The position numbers and the translations under genes are program-made. A stretch of 44,209 nt of DNA, taken from the NCBI RefSeq assembly GCF_000974805.1, contig NZ_BBQZ01000009.1:1-44209 (forward strand). The letters are read 5' to 3'. Of this stretch, positions 28,024-36,754 are shown piece after piece. The notes beneath the pieces were generated by a model. It was not told where the DNA came from. It did no database searches and was given only the letters and a program-made list of their open reading frames with translations. Source of the stretch: Demequina salsinemoris (GTDB lineage Bacteria; Actinomycetota; Actinomycetes; Actinomycetales; Demequinaceae). Within the stretch, counting starts at the first letter, position 1; each line of letters opens with the position of its first letter.

Positions 28024-30789
28024 ATGGCGGCGCTCACGTCTGGCGGCGACCGGTCCGGCCGCGACCAGTCCGGCCGCGACCCCTCGATCCGCGACGCGGC
28101 CGAGGTCGCGCGGGAGCTCGGGACGGACACCGCATCGGGCCTCAGCGCAGCCGAGGCCGCCGCCAGGCTGCTCCGCGATGGACCCAACCGCCTCGCCGAG
28201 GCACCTCGGGTCCCCACGTGGCGGCGGCTGCTCGCGCAGCTCGCGGATCCGCTCGTGTACCTGCTCCTCGGCGCGATCGTCGTCGCCGTCCTCGCCTGGT
28301 GGGCCGAGGGCGCCGAGGGGATGCCGTGGGATGCGCTGGTGATCGCGATCGTCGTGATCGCGAACGCGCTGCTCGGCTACGTCCAGGAGCGACGCTCGGA
28401 GGACGCGGTCGCGGCGCTCCAGCAGATGTCCGCCGCCGGCGCGATGGCGCTCCGCAGCGGCGCCCCCGTCAGGCTCGCTGCCGACGAGGTGGTGCTCGGA
28501 GACCTGCTCCTCCTGTCCGAGGGCGACGCCGTCCCCGCCGATGCGCGCATCGTCGCTGGCGAGATCTGGGTCGCCGAGGCGTCGCTCACCGGGGAGAGCG
28601 CGCCGGTCGCGAAGGACCGCTCCGCACTTGCGGCCGCGGCGGCGATCGGCGACCGTACGTCCATGGTGTTCGCGGGTACGGGGGTCACGCGCGGCGCCGC
28701 CCGCGCGGTCGTGACCGCGACCGGCATGGACACCGAGACGGGACGGATCGCGGGGCTGCTCGAAGGCGCGGAACCCGACCCGACCCCGCTCGAACGGCAG
28801 ATCGCGAGGCTGAGCAGGGTGCTCGGGCTCACCGTGGTCGGGATCGCGGTGGTCGTCGTGGCGGCCGTGCTCCTCACCCGGGACATCGCGACGGTCTCCG
28901 ACCTCGTGTCGGTGCTCCTGCTCGGCGTCGCGCTCGCGGTGGCGGCGGTGCCGGAGGGCCTGCCCGCCGTGATGTCCGTGGTTCTCGCTCTGGGCGTGCA
29001 GCGCATGGCGAGGCGTCAGGCCATCGTCAAGGAGCTGTCGTCGGTCGAGGCTCTCGGCTCGGCGTCCGTGATCTGCACCGACAAGACGGGCACGCTCACC
29101 GAGAACCGGATGACGCTCACGACCATCGTCACGGGAGCCGGCGAGACAGCGGTCGACGCCGGTCTCGGGGACGATGCGGCGGCGGCCGCGGTCGTCTCGT
29201 ACGGGACGCTCGCGGGCGACGCGCTCGTCACCGAGCATGACGGGAGGGTCGCCTTCGAGGGCGATCCCACGGAGACCGCGTTCCTCGCGGTCGAGCATCG
29301 GCTGGGACTCGAGCGGCTTCGCGCGAGCCTCACCAGGGTCGGCACGGTGCCGTTCAGTGCTGAGCGGCAGCGCATGAGCGTCGTCGCGGACGATGCGGAC
29401 GGCGGCTCGGTCGTGGCGGTCAAGGGAGCGCCCGACGTGGTCCTGCCCCGGTGCGCCTCCGTACTCGATGCCGCTGGCGAGTCCGCCTGGGACGAGGCCG
29501 CGCATCGGCGGATCGCGCGCGGCGTGGAGGACCTGGCCTCACGCGGGATGCGAACGCTGGCGGTCGCGTACCGCAGGCTTCCTGACGAGGCCGACCCGTC
29601 GCCCGATCTCGAGCACGACCTGGTACTCGCTGGGGTCGCGGGGATCGTCGATCCCCCGCGTCCTCAGGCGCGCCGCTCGGTGGCCGACGCGCGCGCCGCA
29701 GGCATCCGCGTGCTCATGGTCACGGGAGACCACCCGGAGACCGCCCGCGCGATCGCCGCGGAGGTGGGCATCGCGTCGGCCGCGGATCCTGTGCTCGCTG
29801 GGGCCGAGCTCTCGCGCATGTCACCCGAGGAGCTCGCAGCCGCGGCGCCTCACGTGTCCGTCTTCGCGCGGGTCGCCCCCGAGGACAAGCTGCGCCTGGT
29901 GGACGCGCTCCAGGCGGACGGCGAGGTCGTCGCGATGACGGGCGACGGAGTCAACGACGCTCCCGCGCTGCGGGCCGCGGACATCGGCGTCGCGATGGGG
30001 CGCGGCGGCACCGAGGTGGCCCGCGAGGCGTCCGCCATGATCCTCGCGGACGACGACTTCGCGACCATCGTCACGGCGGTGCGGGAGGGCCGCGGGATCC
30101 TCGACAACGTCACGCGCTTCCTGCGCTTCCTCATCGCCTCGAATCTGGGCGAGGTGCTGTCCGTGTTCCTCGGGGTGGTCGCGGCCGGGTATCTGGGGCT
30201 CACCGGGGACGACGGCATGCTGGTCGCTCCCCTGCTCGCCACCCAGATCCTCTGGATCAACCTGCTCACCGATCTCGGGCCGGCACTCGCCGTCTCCGCC
30301 GAGAGGTATGCGGACGACCTCATGGAGCGGACGCCGCGCCGCCCGCAGGACCCGATCCTCACGCGCCGCACGTGGCTGTTCATGGGCTGGACGGCCGCGT
30401 GGATGGCGGCCGCGACCCTTCTCACGCTGGATGGCTTCCTGCCGGGCGGCGCGATCGAGGGCTCGGCGGACCTGGACACCGCGCGCACCGCGGCCTTCAC
30501 GGTGCTGGTGCTCGCGAATCTCACCGTCGCGTTCTCGGCGCGGTCGGAGACCGTGTCCGTCGTGCGCGGCCTCGCGAGCAACGGATGGCTGTGGGGCGCG
30601 GTCACGCTGTCGGTGCTGCTGCAGGTCGCGGTCGTGCATGTGCCGATGCTCAACGTCGCGTTCTCGACCGCGCCGCTCTCGGCGGCTCAGTGGGCGGCCT
30701 GCGTCGCCGCGACGATGGCGGTGCCACTCGCGACCGAGGCGCTCAAGGCGGTCCTGCGGGCTCGCGACCGGCACCTGGCGAGCGCCTGA
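28024..30789 (+). CDS. P2-type cation-transporting ATPase (Ca2+-type signature)
   Basis: 921 residues, full length for P-type ATPases. The N-terminal cation-ATPase domain (GLSAAEAAARLLRDGPNRL) is followed by TM1-2, the actuator motif LTGES, and the TM4 signature AAVPEGLPAVMSVVL (PEGLP, typical of SERCA/PMR1-like and some monovalent-cation pumps). The phosphorylation site ICTDKTGTLTENRM, the nucleotide-binding AVKGAPDVVLPRC, the hinge MTGDGVNDAPALRAADIG and four C-terminal TM segments complete it. The transported ion is not certain; Ca2+, Mn2+ or Na+ are possible. ATG 28024 is supported by GAGGAGG a few bases upstream. Decamer copies at 29169-29178 and 29388-29397 encode Asp-Asp-Ala within the nucleotide-binding domain. 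Confidence 0.92.
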   Translation: MAALTSGGDRSGRDQSGRDPSIRDAAEVARELGTDTASGLSAAEAAARLLRDGPNRLAEAPRVPTWRRLLAQLADPLVYLLLGAIVVAVLAWWAEGAEGMPWDALVIAIVVIANALLGYVQERRSEDAVAALQQMSAAGAMALRSGAPVRLAADEVVLGDLLLLSEGDAVPADARIVAGEIWVAEASLTGESAPVAKDRSALAAAAAIGDRTSMVFAGTGVTRGAARAVVTATGMDTETGRIAGLLEGAEPDPTPLERQIARLSRVLGLTVVGIAVVVVAAVLLTRDIATVSDLVSVLLLGVALAVAAVPEGLPAVMSVVLALGVQRMARRQAIVKELSSVEALGSASVICTDKTGTLTENRMTLTTIVTGAGETAVDAGLGDDAAAAAVVSYGTLAGDALVTEHDGRVAFEGDPTETAFLAVEHRLGLERLRASLTRVGTVPFSAERQRMSVVADDADGGSVVAVKGAPDVVLPRCASVLDAAGESAWDEAAHRRIARGVEDLASRGMRTLAVAYRRLPDEADPSPDLEHDLVLAGVAGIVDPPRPQARRSVADARAAGIRVLMVTGDHPETARAIAAEVGIASAADPVLAGAELSRMSPEELAAAAPHVSVFARVAPEDKLRLVDALQADGEVVAMTGDGVNDAPALRAADIGVAMGRGGTEVAREASAMILADDDFATIVTAVREGRGILDNVTRFLRFLIASNLGEVLSVFLGVVAAGYLGLTGDDGMLVAPLLATQILWINLLTDLGPALAVSAERYADDLMERTPRRPQDPILTRRTWLFMGWTAAWMAAATLLTLDGFLPGGAIEGSADLDTARTAAFTVLVLANLTVAFSARSETVSVVRGLASNGWLWGAVTLSVLLQVAVVHVPMLNVAFSTAPLSAAQWAACVAATMAVPLATEALKAVLRARDRHLASA

Positions 30790-30804
30790 AGCGACCGCGC
30801 CACC

Positions 30805-30851
30805 CGCATCGTCCGGGCCGGGGTCCTGCACTCGGGACCTCCGCATCGTCC
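30805..30851 (-). repeat. Pair of decamer copies in the ATPase-acetyltransferase gap
   Basis: Two exact minus-strand copies at 30805-30814 and 30842-30851, 37 bp apart. Both have CCGGGCC-type sequence on the same side (extended match CGCATCGTCCGGGCC). They lie upstream of the acetyltransferase promoter region. Confidence 0.85.
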
Positions 30852-30905
30852 GGGCCCCTCGCGCGATAGTAGGTTGATTGCGGCAACGAACACGCAGGAG
30901 GATCC

Positions 30906-31517
30906 ATGGACGCGGCTGAGCAGCGGGCTCGCATGAACGAGGTACCGGTCGAGGACACGACCCGCAGCGAGTACGAGAAGCTCATGAACGACGAGTGGTT
31001 CAAGTACCGCTCGGGACCCGAGCTGGCCGACATGCAGCGCGCGACGATCGGCACCCTGCGCGAGATCAGCGCGAGCTACTTCGAGGACCCCGCGGCCGCC
31101 ACCCAGGTGCTCACCGACCTTGTCGAGGAGTGCGGCCCGGGCCTGGACTTCCGTCCGCCGATCTACCTGGAGTACCGCGAGCGGGTGCGGTTCGGCTCGA
31201 ACGTCTTCATCAACTCGAACCTGATGATCCTCGGCAGCGGCGAGGTGACCATCGGCGACAACGCGCTGATCGGCCCCGAGGCGCGCTTCTACACGGTCAA
31301 CCACGCCTTCGACGTCGAGACGCGGCGCGAGGGCTGGGAGCGAGCGTTCCCCATCGTGCTCGAGGACGATGTGTGGCTCGGCGGGTCCGTCGTGATCTGC
31401 CCTGGCGTGACGATCGGGCGCGGGTCGGTCGTGGCGGCCGGATCGGTCGTCACCAAGGACGTGCCGCCGATGACGGTCGTGGGCGGGAACCCGGCGAGGG
31501 TGCTCAAGCACCTGTGA
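30906..31517 (+). CDS. Maltose/galactoside O-acetyltransferase-like hexapeptide protein
   Basis: 203 residues. An N-terminal Mac-type helical region (SEYEKLMNDEWFKYRSGPELADMQRATI) is followed by a left-handed beta-helix of hexapeptide repeats (VFINSNLMILGSGEVTIGDNALIGPEARFYT, VWLGGSVVICPGVTIGRGSVVAAGSVVTKDVPP). The catalytic His is in YTVNHAFD, and the C-terminal GNPARVLK is standard for the LacA/Maa/NodL group. It transfers acetyl from acetyl-CoA to a sugar hydroxyl. ATG 30906 has CAGGAGG at an ideal distance. A possible -10 (TAGGTT) lies upstream, giving a leader of about 30 nt. Confidence 0.9.
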   Translation: MDAAEQRARMNEVPVEDTTRSEYEKLMNDEWFKYRSGPELADMQRATIGTLREISASYFEDPAAATQVLTDLVEECGPGLDFRPPIYLEYRERVRFGSNVFINSNLMILGSGEVTIGDNALIGPEARFYTVNHAFDVETRREGWERAFPIVLEDDVWLGGSVVICPGVTIGRGSVVAAGSVVTKDVPPMTVVGGNPARVLKHL

Positions 31518-31578
31518 CGCGGGCACCGGGAGCGGGCCGACTCGGCGCGCTCACGACGGCCAGCGCGCGCTCAGCAGC

Positions 31579-31905
31579 TCAGCGCTGAGCGTCGTCCTCG
31601 CCGGTCGTGGCCTCCGGCGTCTCCGCCTTGTCTTCAGCCTCGGCCTCGTGCTCAGCCTCGGCGCCGGCCTCGGTCGTATCGGTGGCCGTCGACTCGATCG
31701 TCTGCGACTCGGCCTTCGCGGAGTCGTCTGCGGCCTCGTCCTTCTTCTTGGGGCCCGACAGCCAGCCCGTGTTCAGCGGACCGTCCTCCTTGGCGCCCTT
31801 GTAGAACTGCCAGCCGAAGTAGCCCACGGCGATGGCGATGGCGATGTAGAAGAAGGCCTGCGCGGCGATCTCGGTACCCTGCCCGGAAGCTTCGGCGAGA
31901 ATCAT
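31579..31905 (-). CDS. Small single-pass membrane protein with acidic tail
   Basis: 108 residues. One hydrophobic segment (AAQAFFYIAIAIAVGYFGWQFY, about residues 14-35) is followed by a basic Lys patch and a Glu/Ala/Thr-rich acidic C-terminal tail of about 55 residues. No family is recognised. The ATG at 31905 lies 6 nt after a minus-strand GAGAAT, so it is probably leaderless. The next gene upstream on this strand ends 76 bp away. Confidence 0.7.
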   Translation of the reverse strand: MILAEASGQGTEIAAQAFFYIAIAIAVGYFGWQFYKGAKEDGPLNTGWLSGPKKKDEAADDSAKAESQTIESTATDTTEAGAEAEHEAEAEDKAETPEATTGEDDAQR

Positions 31906-31981
31906 GCGGGGATTCTCTCACGCCCCATGCGGCACGAGCCACCGGCGCCAGAGGATCCGAACGCTCGTCCTCGGAACGTCG

Positions 31982-33622
31982 TCACAGCTCGAGCCGGATC
32001 TGCTCGGCGTCGAGCTCGCGCATCGAGGCCTCGAGCGTGGAGCTTGTGAAGACCCCGACCGAGCGGGCGTCGAGCAGCACCTCACGCTGGGCGTGGATGA
32101 CGGCGAGCCGCTCCCCGCGCTCGTCGAGCTCGAGGCCCTCGGCCTGCACCTGGTCGATCGCATCGTCAGCAGCCGCGCCGAGCATCTCCTGCAGCTTGGC
32201 CCGCTCCTCGGCGCGCTGCTGCGGCGTCTGGCCGGGATCGGGCTTGAGGATCTTCACGAGGGACTCGGCGGTCCCGCCCTGCACTCCCAGCGACACCACG
32301 GCGACGACGAACGCGACGAGGATCAGCAGCGACCGCTCGGGGGCGTCGGAGGGGAGCGTCTGGGCGCCCGCGATGGTCACGACGCCGCGCATGCCCGACC
32401 ACACGAGGAGCGCGCCGTCGCGCCAGCCGAGCCTGGTCGAGACCTGGTAGGTCGCGTCGGCCTCGGCGCGCAGCAGCCGGACCCTGATCCTGCGATGCAG
32501 CTCCTCCTCGGGCCGCCCGGGGCGCAGCCGGATGCTGACGCGATCCAGGATCGTCAGGGGCGGCGGCGTGCTCAGGTCGGCGAGCTGGGCCTGGTCGGCG
32601 GCGATCCGCTCACGCTTCTCGTCGGCAGTGACCGCGTTGCGGCGCAGGACTCCCATGAGCGGGATGATGAAGGCCGTGCGGATGATGAGGCTCAGCGCGA
32701 GCGCGGCGAGCGCGATCCACACCGCACGGCCGACGCCCTGATGCCTGGCCTCGACGTCCTCGATCACTCCGAGGAGCTCGAGTCCCAGGATCAGGTAGAC
32801 GGCACCCTCGAGCACGAGCTCGAGGGCGTGCCAGGTCTGCCGGTCGGCGACACGATGCTGCGGACCGAGGACGTGGGCGGCGCCGTTGCCGGTCACGAGG
32901 CCGGCGACGACGGCCGCCACGAGGCCTGACGCCCCCATCATCTCGGCGGGGATCGCCGCGATGAACGGCACCGTGAAGGTGATGACGGTGTTGACCGTCG
33001 TGTCGCGCACATACGACCGCACCCAGAGGTTCAGCAGTCCGACGAGCCACCCGATGATGACGGCGACGGTGAGCGCGCTGACGAACACCCAGCTCACGGA
33101 CCAGAAGGTCACGGCGGCCGCGGTGGCGGCGACGGCGGCGCGCAGCAGCACGAGCGCGACGGCGTCGTTGAGCATCGACTCGCCCTCGAGCACCGTGGTG
33201 ACGCGCGGGTTCACCCCGAGACGCTTGATGATGGCGGTCGCTACGGGGTCCGTGGGGCTGACGAGGGCTCCGAGCGCGAGCGACCACGCCCAGCTGAGGT
33301 CGAGGATCCAGTGGAAGAACACGCCCAGCAGCGCGGTCGAGATCAGGACGAGGATGACGGACAGCCCCGAGATGGTGCGCAGCTCGCGCCGGAAGTCCGT
33401 CGCCGGGATCTGCACGGCGGCCGCGTAGAGCAGCGGAGGCAGGACGCCGGAGAGGATGATCTCCGGTTCCACCTCGATCGTGGGCATGCCAGGGACGATG
33501 CTCGCGAGGACGCCGAGCGCGACCAGCAGCAGCGGCGCGGCGATGCCGAGGCGTGGGCTGAGCGCGTGGGACGCGGCGATGCCGAGGAGGGACAGGACGA
33601 CGAGGACGAGAACCTGCTCCAT
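31982..33622 (-). CDS. CPA1-type Na+(K+)/H+ antiporter
   Basis: 546 residues with about 12 TM segments of the NhaP/YjcE type. The family signatures LVSPTDPVATAIIKRLGV (catalytic Asp region, S-P-T-D-P-V) and LEGESMLNDAVALVLL (E-G-E-S-x-x-N-D) are clear, and the TM11-like RGVVTIAGAQTLP is near the C-terminus. A cytoplasmic tail of about 100 residues follows, with predicted helices. It exchanges monovalent cations for protons and serves in pH and salt homeostasis. Its ATG lies 3 nt after the ACT-protein stop codon, so the two form an operon. Confidence 0.92.
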   Translation of the reverse strand: MEQVLVLVVLSLLGIAASHALSPRLGIAAPLLLVALGVLASIVPGMPTIEVEPEIILSGVLPPLLYAAAVQIPATDFRRELRTISGLSVILVLISTALLGVFFHWILDLSWAWSLALGALVSPTDPVATAIIKRLGVNPRVTTVLEGESMLNDAVALVLLRAAVAATAAAVTFWSVSWVFVSALTVAVIIGWLVGLLNLWVRSYVRDTTVNTVITFTVPFIAAIPAEMMGASGLVAAVVAGLVTGNGAAHVLGPQHRVADRQTWHALELVLEGAVYLILGLELLGVIEDVEARHQGVGRAVWIALAALALSLIIRTAFIIPLMGVLRRNAVTADEKRERIAADQAQLADLSTPPPLTILDRVSIRLRPGRPEEELHRRIRVRLLRAEADATYQVSTRLGWRDGALLVWSGMRGVVTIAGAQTLPSDAPERSLLILVAFVVAVVSLGVQGGTAESLVKILKPDPGQTPQQRAEERAKLQEMLGAAADDAIDQVQAEGLELDERGERLAVIHAQREVLLDARSVGVFTSSTLEASMRELDAEQIRLEL

Positions 33623-33624
33623 GG

Positions 33625-34011
33625 TCAGGCCATGCTCTCTGCGAGCACCTCGAGGGCGCGGTGTCGCATGTCGTAGGGGACGAACAGGTGGTCATGCTTG
33701 GCGCCCGCGACCACGTTGCACGCGATGCCCGCGTCGGCGAGCGCGGTCGAGAACGCGGCCGTCAACCCGACGGCGTCAAGCGAGGAGTGGACCTCGAGGG
33801 TGATCCACGCCGACGGGAACTCGTGGTCCAGCCGAAGATTGGTGGCGGTCGCGAGATCGATCACGATCGAGAGCCCCTCGTCCTCGACGATGGTCGCGAC
33901 CGGGGTCACCCCCATCGGGATCAAGGGGACGGTCGCCCACACGTAGCAGCCCTCGTTGAGGCGAGGATTCATGCCGACGAGCAGGAGCTCGAGGTCGTCG
34001 ATGCCTGACAT
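33625..34011 (-). CDS. ACT-domain protein
   Basis: 128 residues resembling the COG3602-type tandem ACT proteins: LLVGMNPRLNEGCYVWATVP at the N-terminus, then WITLEVHSSLDAVGLTAAFSTALADAGIACNVVAGAKHDHLFVP as the second ACT half. ACT domains bind small ligands, often amino acids. It is the first gene of an operon with a CPA1 antiporter, so it may be a ligand-sensing partner, but that is inference. A minus-strand TAGGCT (34018-34023) lies 6 nt before the ATG (leaderless). Confidence 0.85.
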   Translation of the reverse strand: MSGIDDLELLLVGMNPRLNEGCYVWATVPLIPMGVTPVATIVEDEGLSIVIDLATATNLRLDHEFPSAWITLEVHSSLDAVGLTAAFSTALADAGIACNVVAGAKHDHLFVPYDMRHRALEVLAESMA

Positions 34012-34070
34012 GCCCCCAGCCTAGGGAATCGAGCCGCCGATTTGGCAGGAGGTGCCACGGGTTTCGCCAG

Positions 34071-34080
34071 GGACGATGCG
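34071..34080 (+). repeat. Dispersed decamer GGACGATGCG, intergenic copy
   Basis: Exact copy in the 95-bp gap between the radical SAM gene end and the ACT gene start, about 50 bp upstream of the ACT promoter. Confidence 0.85.
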
Positions 34081-34106
34081 GTCGCGGCCAGCGCAGACGA
34101 GCCTGG

Positions 34107-35354
34107 TCAGAACAGGGTTGCCGGGGCTGAGATCCCTGCGCGCGCGAGCTCGAGCTCGACGAGGTTCGCTCGCGACCCCGCCGCTCCTGCCCCGCCGGCG
34201 CGACCCATCGTGCCGTCCGCGTCGGCGCCGCGCACGACTGGTTCCGCCGCGCCGACAGCGCGCACTCGCCTCCACTCCCCGTCGCGATCGCGCGCCTCGG
34301 ATGGCCCGGACCCGCACGACGACGCTGACGCAGGAGAAGAAGCGGACGCAGCCACGCACGAGGAAGTGGACGATGCGACGCCTCCCGTGTTCTCATCCAG
34401 CGGTGCGCGGTCGAGGCCGTGGGCGCGGATGAGCGGCTTGATGCGCGCGGCGAGCGTCCTGCGGTAGTGCTTCGGGGCGTAGGCACCGTCGCCGTAGAGC
34501 GCCCGGTAGCGGGGGGTGAGGTCCGGCCGGTAGGTGTTGAGCCAGCGGGCGTACCACTCCTTGACCCCCGGGCGAAGGTGCAGCGCGCTGTAGGTCACCG
34601 CAGTCGCGCCCGCAGCCTTGATGCGACCGAGCGCGGAGTCCAGGTGCGCCTCGCTGTCGGTGAGGAACGGCAGGATCGGCATCATGAACACCGTGACGTC
34701 GAAGCCCGCCTCCGCGGCGGCGGACACCGTCGCGAGCCTCGCGGCCGTGGTCGGCGTCCCGGGTTCGATGGTCTGCTGAAGGTCGTCGTCGAAGATCGCG
34801 ATCGACATCGCGAGGTCCACGGGGACGCGCGTCGCCGCATCGGCGAGCAGCGGCAGATCCCGGCGCAGCAACGACCCCTTCGTGAGGATCGAGAACGGCG
34901 TGCCAGAGTCCGCGAGCGCGGCGATGATGCCTGGCATGAGCCGGTAGCGGCCCTCGGCGCGCTGATACGGATCGGTGTTCGTGCCCAGCGCGACATGCTC
35001 GCGGGTCCAGCTCGCCCGCGACAGCTCGCGCCTCAGGACGTCGACGATGTTCGCCTTGACGATGAGCTGCGAGTCGAAGTCGCGGCCCGCGTCGAGCTCG
35101 AGGTACTCGTGGCTGGGCCGCGCGAAGCAGTACACGCACGCGTGCGAGCAGCCGCGGTACGGGTTGATGGTCCAGGTGAACGGCACCACGGAGTTCGCAC
35201 CCACCTTGTTCAGTGCGCTCTTGGCGGCGATCTCGTGGAAGACGATCCCGTCGAACTCGGGAGTCCGTACCGACCGGATGAGATTGCTCATCCGCGCGAG
35301 GCCCGGCAGCGCGTCAGGAGCCTCAGCCTCGAGCGTCTGTCCGTTCCACCTCAT
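34107..35354 (-). CDS. Rv2578c-family radical SAM protein
   Basis: 415 residues. The radical SAM cluster motif is C69-SHA-C73-VY-C76 in NPYRGCSHACVYCFARPSHEYLELDAG, the hallmark of the Rv2578c and SplB-related family (spore photoproduct lyase-like). The core extends to about LIRAHGLDRAPLDENTG. The final 85-90 residues are a Ser/Ala/Gly/Arg-rich tail that looks disordered and includes a decamer-encoded Ala-Ser-Ser (34368-34377). ATG 35354 gives MRWNGQTL, the conserved start. A consensus LexA box overlaps the promoter directly upstream, so a role in DNA-damage response is likely. The reaction is unknown. Confidence 0.9.
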   Translation of the reverse strand: MRWNGQTLEAEAPDALPGLARMSNLIRSVRTPEFDGIVFHEIAAKSALNKVGANSVVPFTWTINPYRGCSHACVYCFARPSHEYLELDAGRDFDSQLIVKANIVDVLRRELSRASWTREHVALGTNTDPYQRAEGRYRLMPGIIAALADSGTPFSILTKGSLLRRDLPLLADAATRVPVDLAMSIAIFDDDLQQTIEPGTPTTAARLATVSAAAEAGFDVTVFMMPILPFLTDSEAHLDSALGRIKAAGATAVTYSALHLRPGVKEWYARWLNTYRPDLTPRYRALYGDGAYAPKHYRRTLAARIKPLIRAHGLDRAPLDENTGGVASSTSSCVAASASSPASASSCGSGPSEARDRDGEWRRVRAVGAAEPVVRGADADGTMGRAGGAGAAGSRANLVELELARAGISAPATLF

Positions 35355-35360
35355 TCCGCC

Positions 35361-35389
35361 ATTCGAACAAACGTTCGAAGTCCTGTCAA
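35361..35389 (-). promoter_or_regulatory. LexA-controlled promoter (SOS box) of the radical SAM gene
   Basis: 35362-35379 is a perfect palindrome TTCGAAC-AAAC-GTTCGAA, containing the actinobacterial LexA consensus CGAAC-N4-GTTCG. On the minus strand TTGACA (35384-35389) and TCGAAT (35361-35366) form a -35/-10 pair with a 17-nt spacer, so the LexA box fills the spacer and the -10. The -10 is 6 nt from the ATG, which predicts a leaderless, LexA-repressed message. Confidence 0.88.
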
Positions 35390-35405
35390 TCACCCTCGTG
35401 GAGAG

Positions 35406-35744
35406 TCATTCGTCGCCTTCGACCTCGATGAGCCGCTCCGACCCAGTCGTGAAGAACCAGGCCAGGTAGTCGTCAGGCTCCAGTTCGCTGTCCCGCATCA
35501 TCGAGAAGACCTCGGCGCCGTGACCCGGCATCTCCGCGAGTCGATACGACTGCGCGAGGCCAAGGTACTCAACATGGCACTCGTCGGTGTCGAGGTCGTC
35601 GACATACTCGCGAGCCTCCTCGTTGGCCAACTCGATCGCAGCCTCGGCGGATTCAGCGCGCCATAGTGTGACGCGCTCCTCATATGTGGGCGTCCGCCCC
35701 TCCCACGGGAAGCGGAAGATGCACCGCACGCCGAACCATTCCAT
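35406..35744 (-). CDS. Small DUF4288-like protein
   Basis: 112 residues. The opening MEWFGVRCIFRFP, then YEERVTLWRAESAEAAIELANEEAREYV, is the layout of the DUF4288 family (small proteins with an aromatic start, Y-E-E-R and an Ala-rich helix). Function is unknown. ATG 35744 is chosen because a minus-strand TATGCT (35751-35756) lies 6 nt upstream; longer in-frame starts would run through that box. It is transcribed toward the LexA-controlled gene, whose promoter lies just past its stop. Confidence 0.75.
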   Translation of the reverse strand: MEWFGVRCIFRFPWEGRTPTYEERVTLWRAESAEAAIELANEEAREYVDDLDTDECHVEYLGLAQSYRLAEMPGHGAEVFSMMRDSELEPDDYLAWFFTTGSERLIEVEGDE

Positions 35745-35782
35745 GCGCCGAGCATATGGCCGTGCGGACGCACGACCGCCGA

Positions 35783-36529
35783 TCACCCGCCAGAGACTGC
35801 CGGCGAGGTCGCCGTCACGCTCCCGTCAGACGACGAGACCACCAGCTCGAACTCGGGCTCCGATCCGGGCGGAAGGGTCATCTCGAGCGTGTGCCCCGTG
35901 ACATCGGCCTGCGACGGCAGATCGATGGTCCACCACGCGCCCGTGCTGCTCGTACCTTCCTCGGACATGACGTCGGGCAAGGTGCCAGGGCGGCCGTCCG
36001 CCAGCTCGACGACCCATCCCTCGTCCCACATGCCAGACCCCTCGACGCCGGTCTCGCACTGCTCGGCGCTGAAGCCGAGGGAGGTGACCACGTCCGAATC
36101 CCCGAAGTCCACGGACGACGACACCTCGATCGTCACGGGACCCGACGCCTCAGCGTCGACCCGATCCCACGGACCGACGGCGTATCCGTCCTCGGTGGTC
36201 CAGTAGGCCGTGACGGCGAGGCGGTAAAGGTCGCCCTCGTCGGAGCTTTCGACCAGGTACGCCCGCATGCACACATCCACCCAACCGGATCGCCCGGTCG
36301 TCAGCAGGAGCAGCGGGGACGAGCTCGGCGACTCGCTCCACGAGCCGCTCCCGCATGACCACGCCACCTCCTCACCCCCGTCGGAGACGACGGCGGCCGC
36401 CTCCGCATCGGCGGGCGCCTCCTCGGCCGGCGGGATCGCGGCCGCCTCGGCACGCGCGTAGAACCACGCTCCGCCCAGGACCAGCAGCGCACCCACGGAC
36501 GCCCCTACGACCTTCACACTCGTCGACAC
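35783..36529 (-). CDS. Secreted or membrane-anchored protein of unknown function
   Basis: 248 residues. The N-terminal hydrophobic segment VKVVGASVGALLVLGGAWFYA could be a signal anchor. An Ala/Glu-rich stretch follows, then a beta-rich Ser/Asp/Trp-rich extracytoplasmic domain with three Cys (WSCGSG, DVCMRA, AEQCETG). No family is recognised. The start is GTG 36529, with a G-rich stretch upstream. A possible -10 TAGGAT lies about 45 nt before the start. Codon use looks like that of its neighbours. Confidence 0.75.
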   Translation of the reverse strand: MSTSVKVVGASVGALLVLGGAWFYARAEAAAIPPAEEAPADAEAAAVVSDGGEEVAWSCGSGSWSESPSSSPLLLLTTGRSGWVDVCMRAYLVESSDEGDLYRLAVTAYWTTEDGYAVGPWDRVDAEASGPVTIEVSSSVDFGDSDVVTSLGFSAEQCETGVEGSGMWDEGWVVELADGRPGTLPDVMSEEGTSSTGAWWTIDLPSQADVTGHTLEMTLPPGSEPEFELVVSSSDGSVTATSPAVSGG

Positions 36530-36642
36530 CTTGCCCCCATCACACCCCGCCCCCCCGGCGGGTCCACCGGGATCCTATCGCGACACTTGGTGACCCCTAG
36601 GCAGGTGGCGCTCAATGCACGCCGCCGGATTTCACGCCGTGA

Positions 36643-36754
36643 GGCGTCAGGCATCAGGCGTCAGGCATCAGGCGTCAGGCGTCAGGCGTCAGGCATCAGG
36701 CATCAGGCATCAGGCGTCAGGCGTCAGGCGTCAGGCGTCAGGCGTCAGGCGTCA
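36643..36754. repeat. 7-bp tandem repeat, 16 units, starting at a stop codon
   Basis: Sixteen uninterrupted head-to-tail units of GGC(G/A)TCA. Units 2, 4, 8, 9 and 10 (counted from 36643) have A, the other eleven have G. Read on the minus strand the array is TGACGCC/TGATGCC repeated, and the first TGA is the stop codon of the gene ending at 36752. Because seven is not a multiple of three, any read-through would shift frame at each unit but meet TGA again. It is a likely variable-number locus. Confidence 0.95.

Noticed and set aside
36643..36754. CRISPR array
   Set aside because: Units are 7 bp with no spacers and no cas genes nearby; it is a simple tandem repeat.
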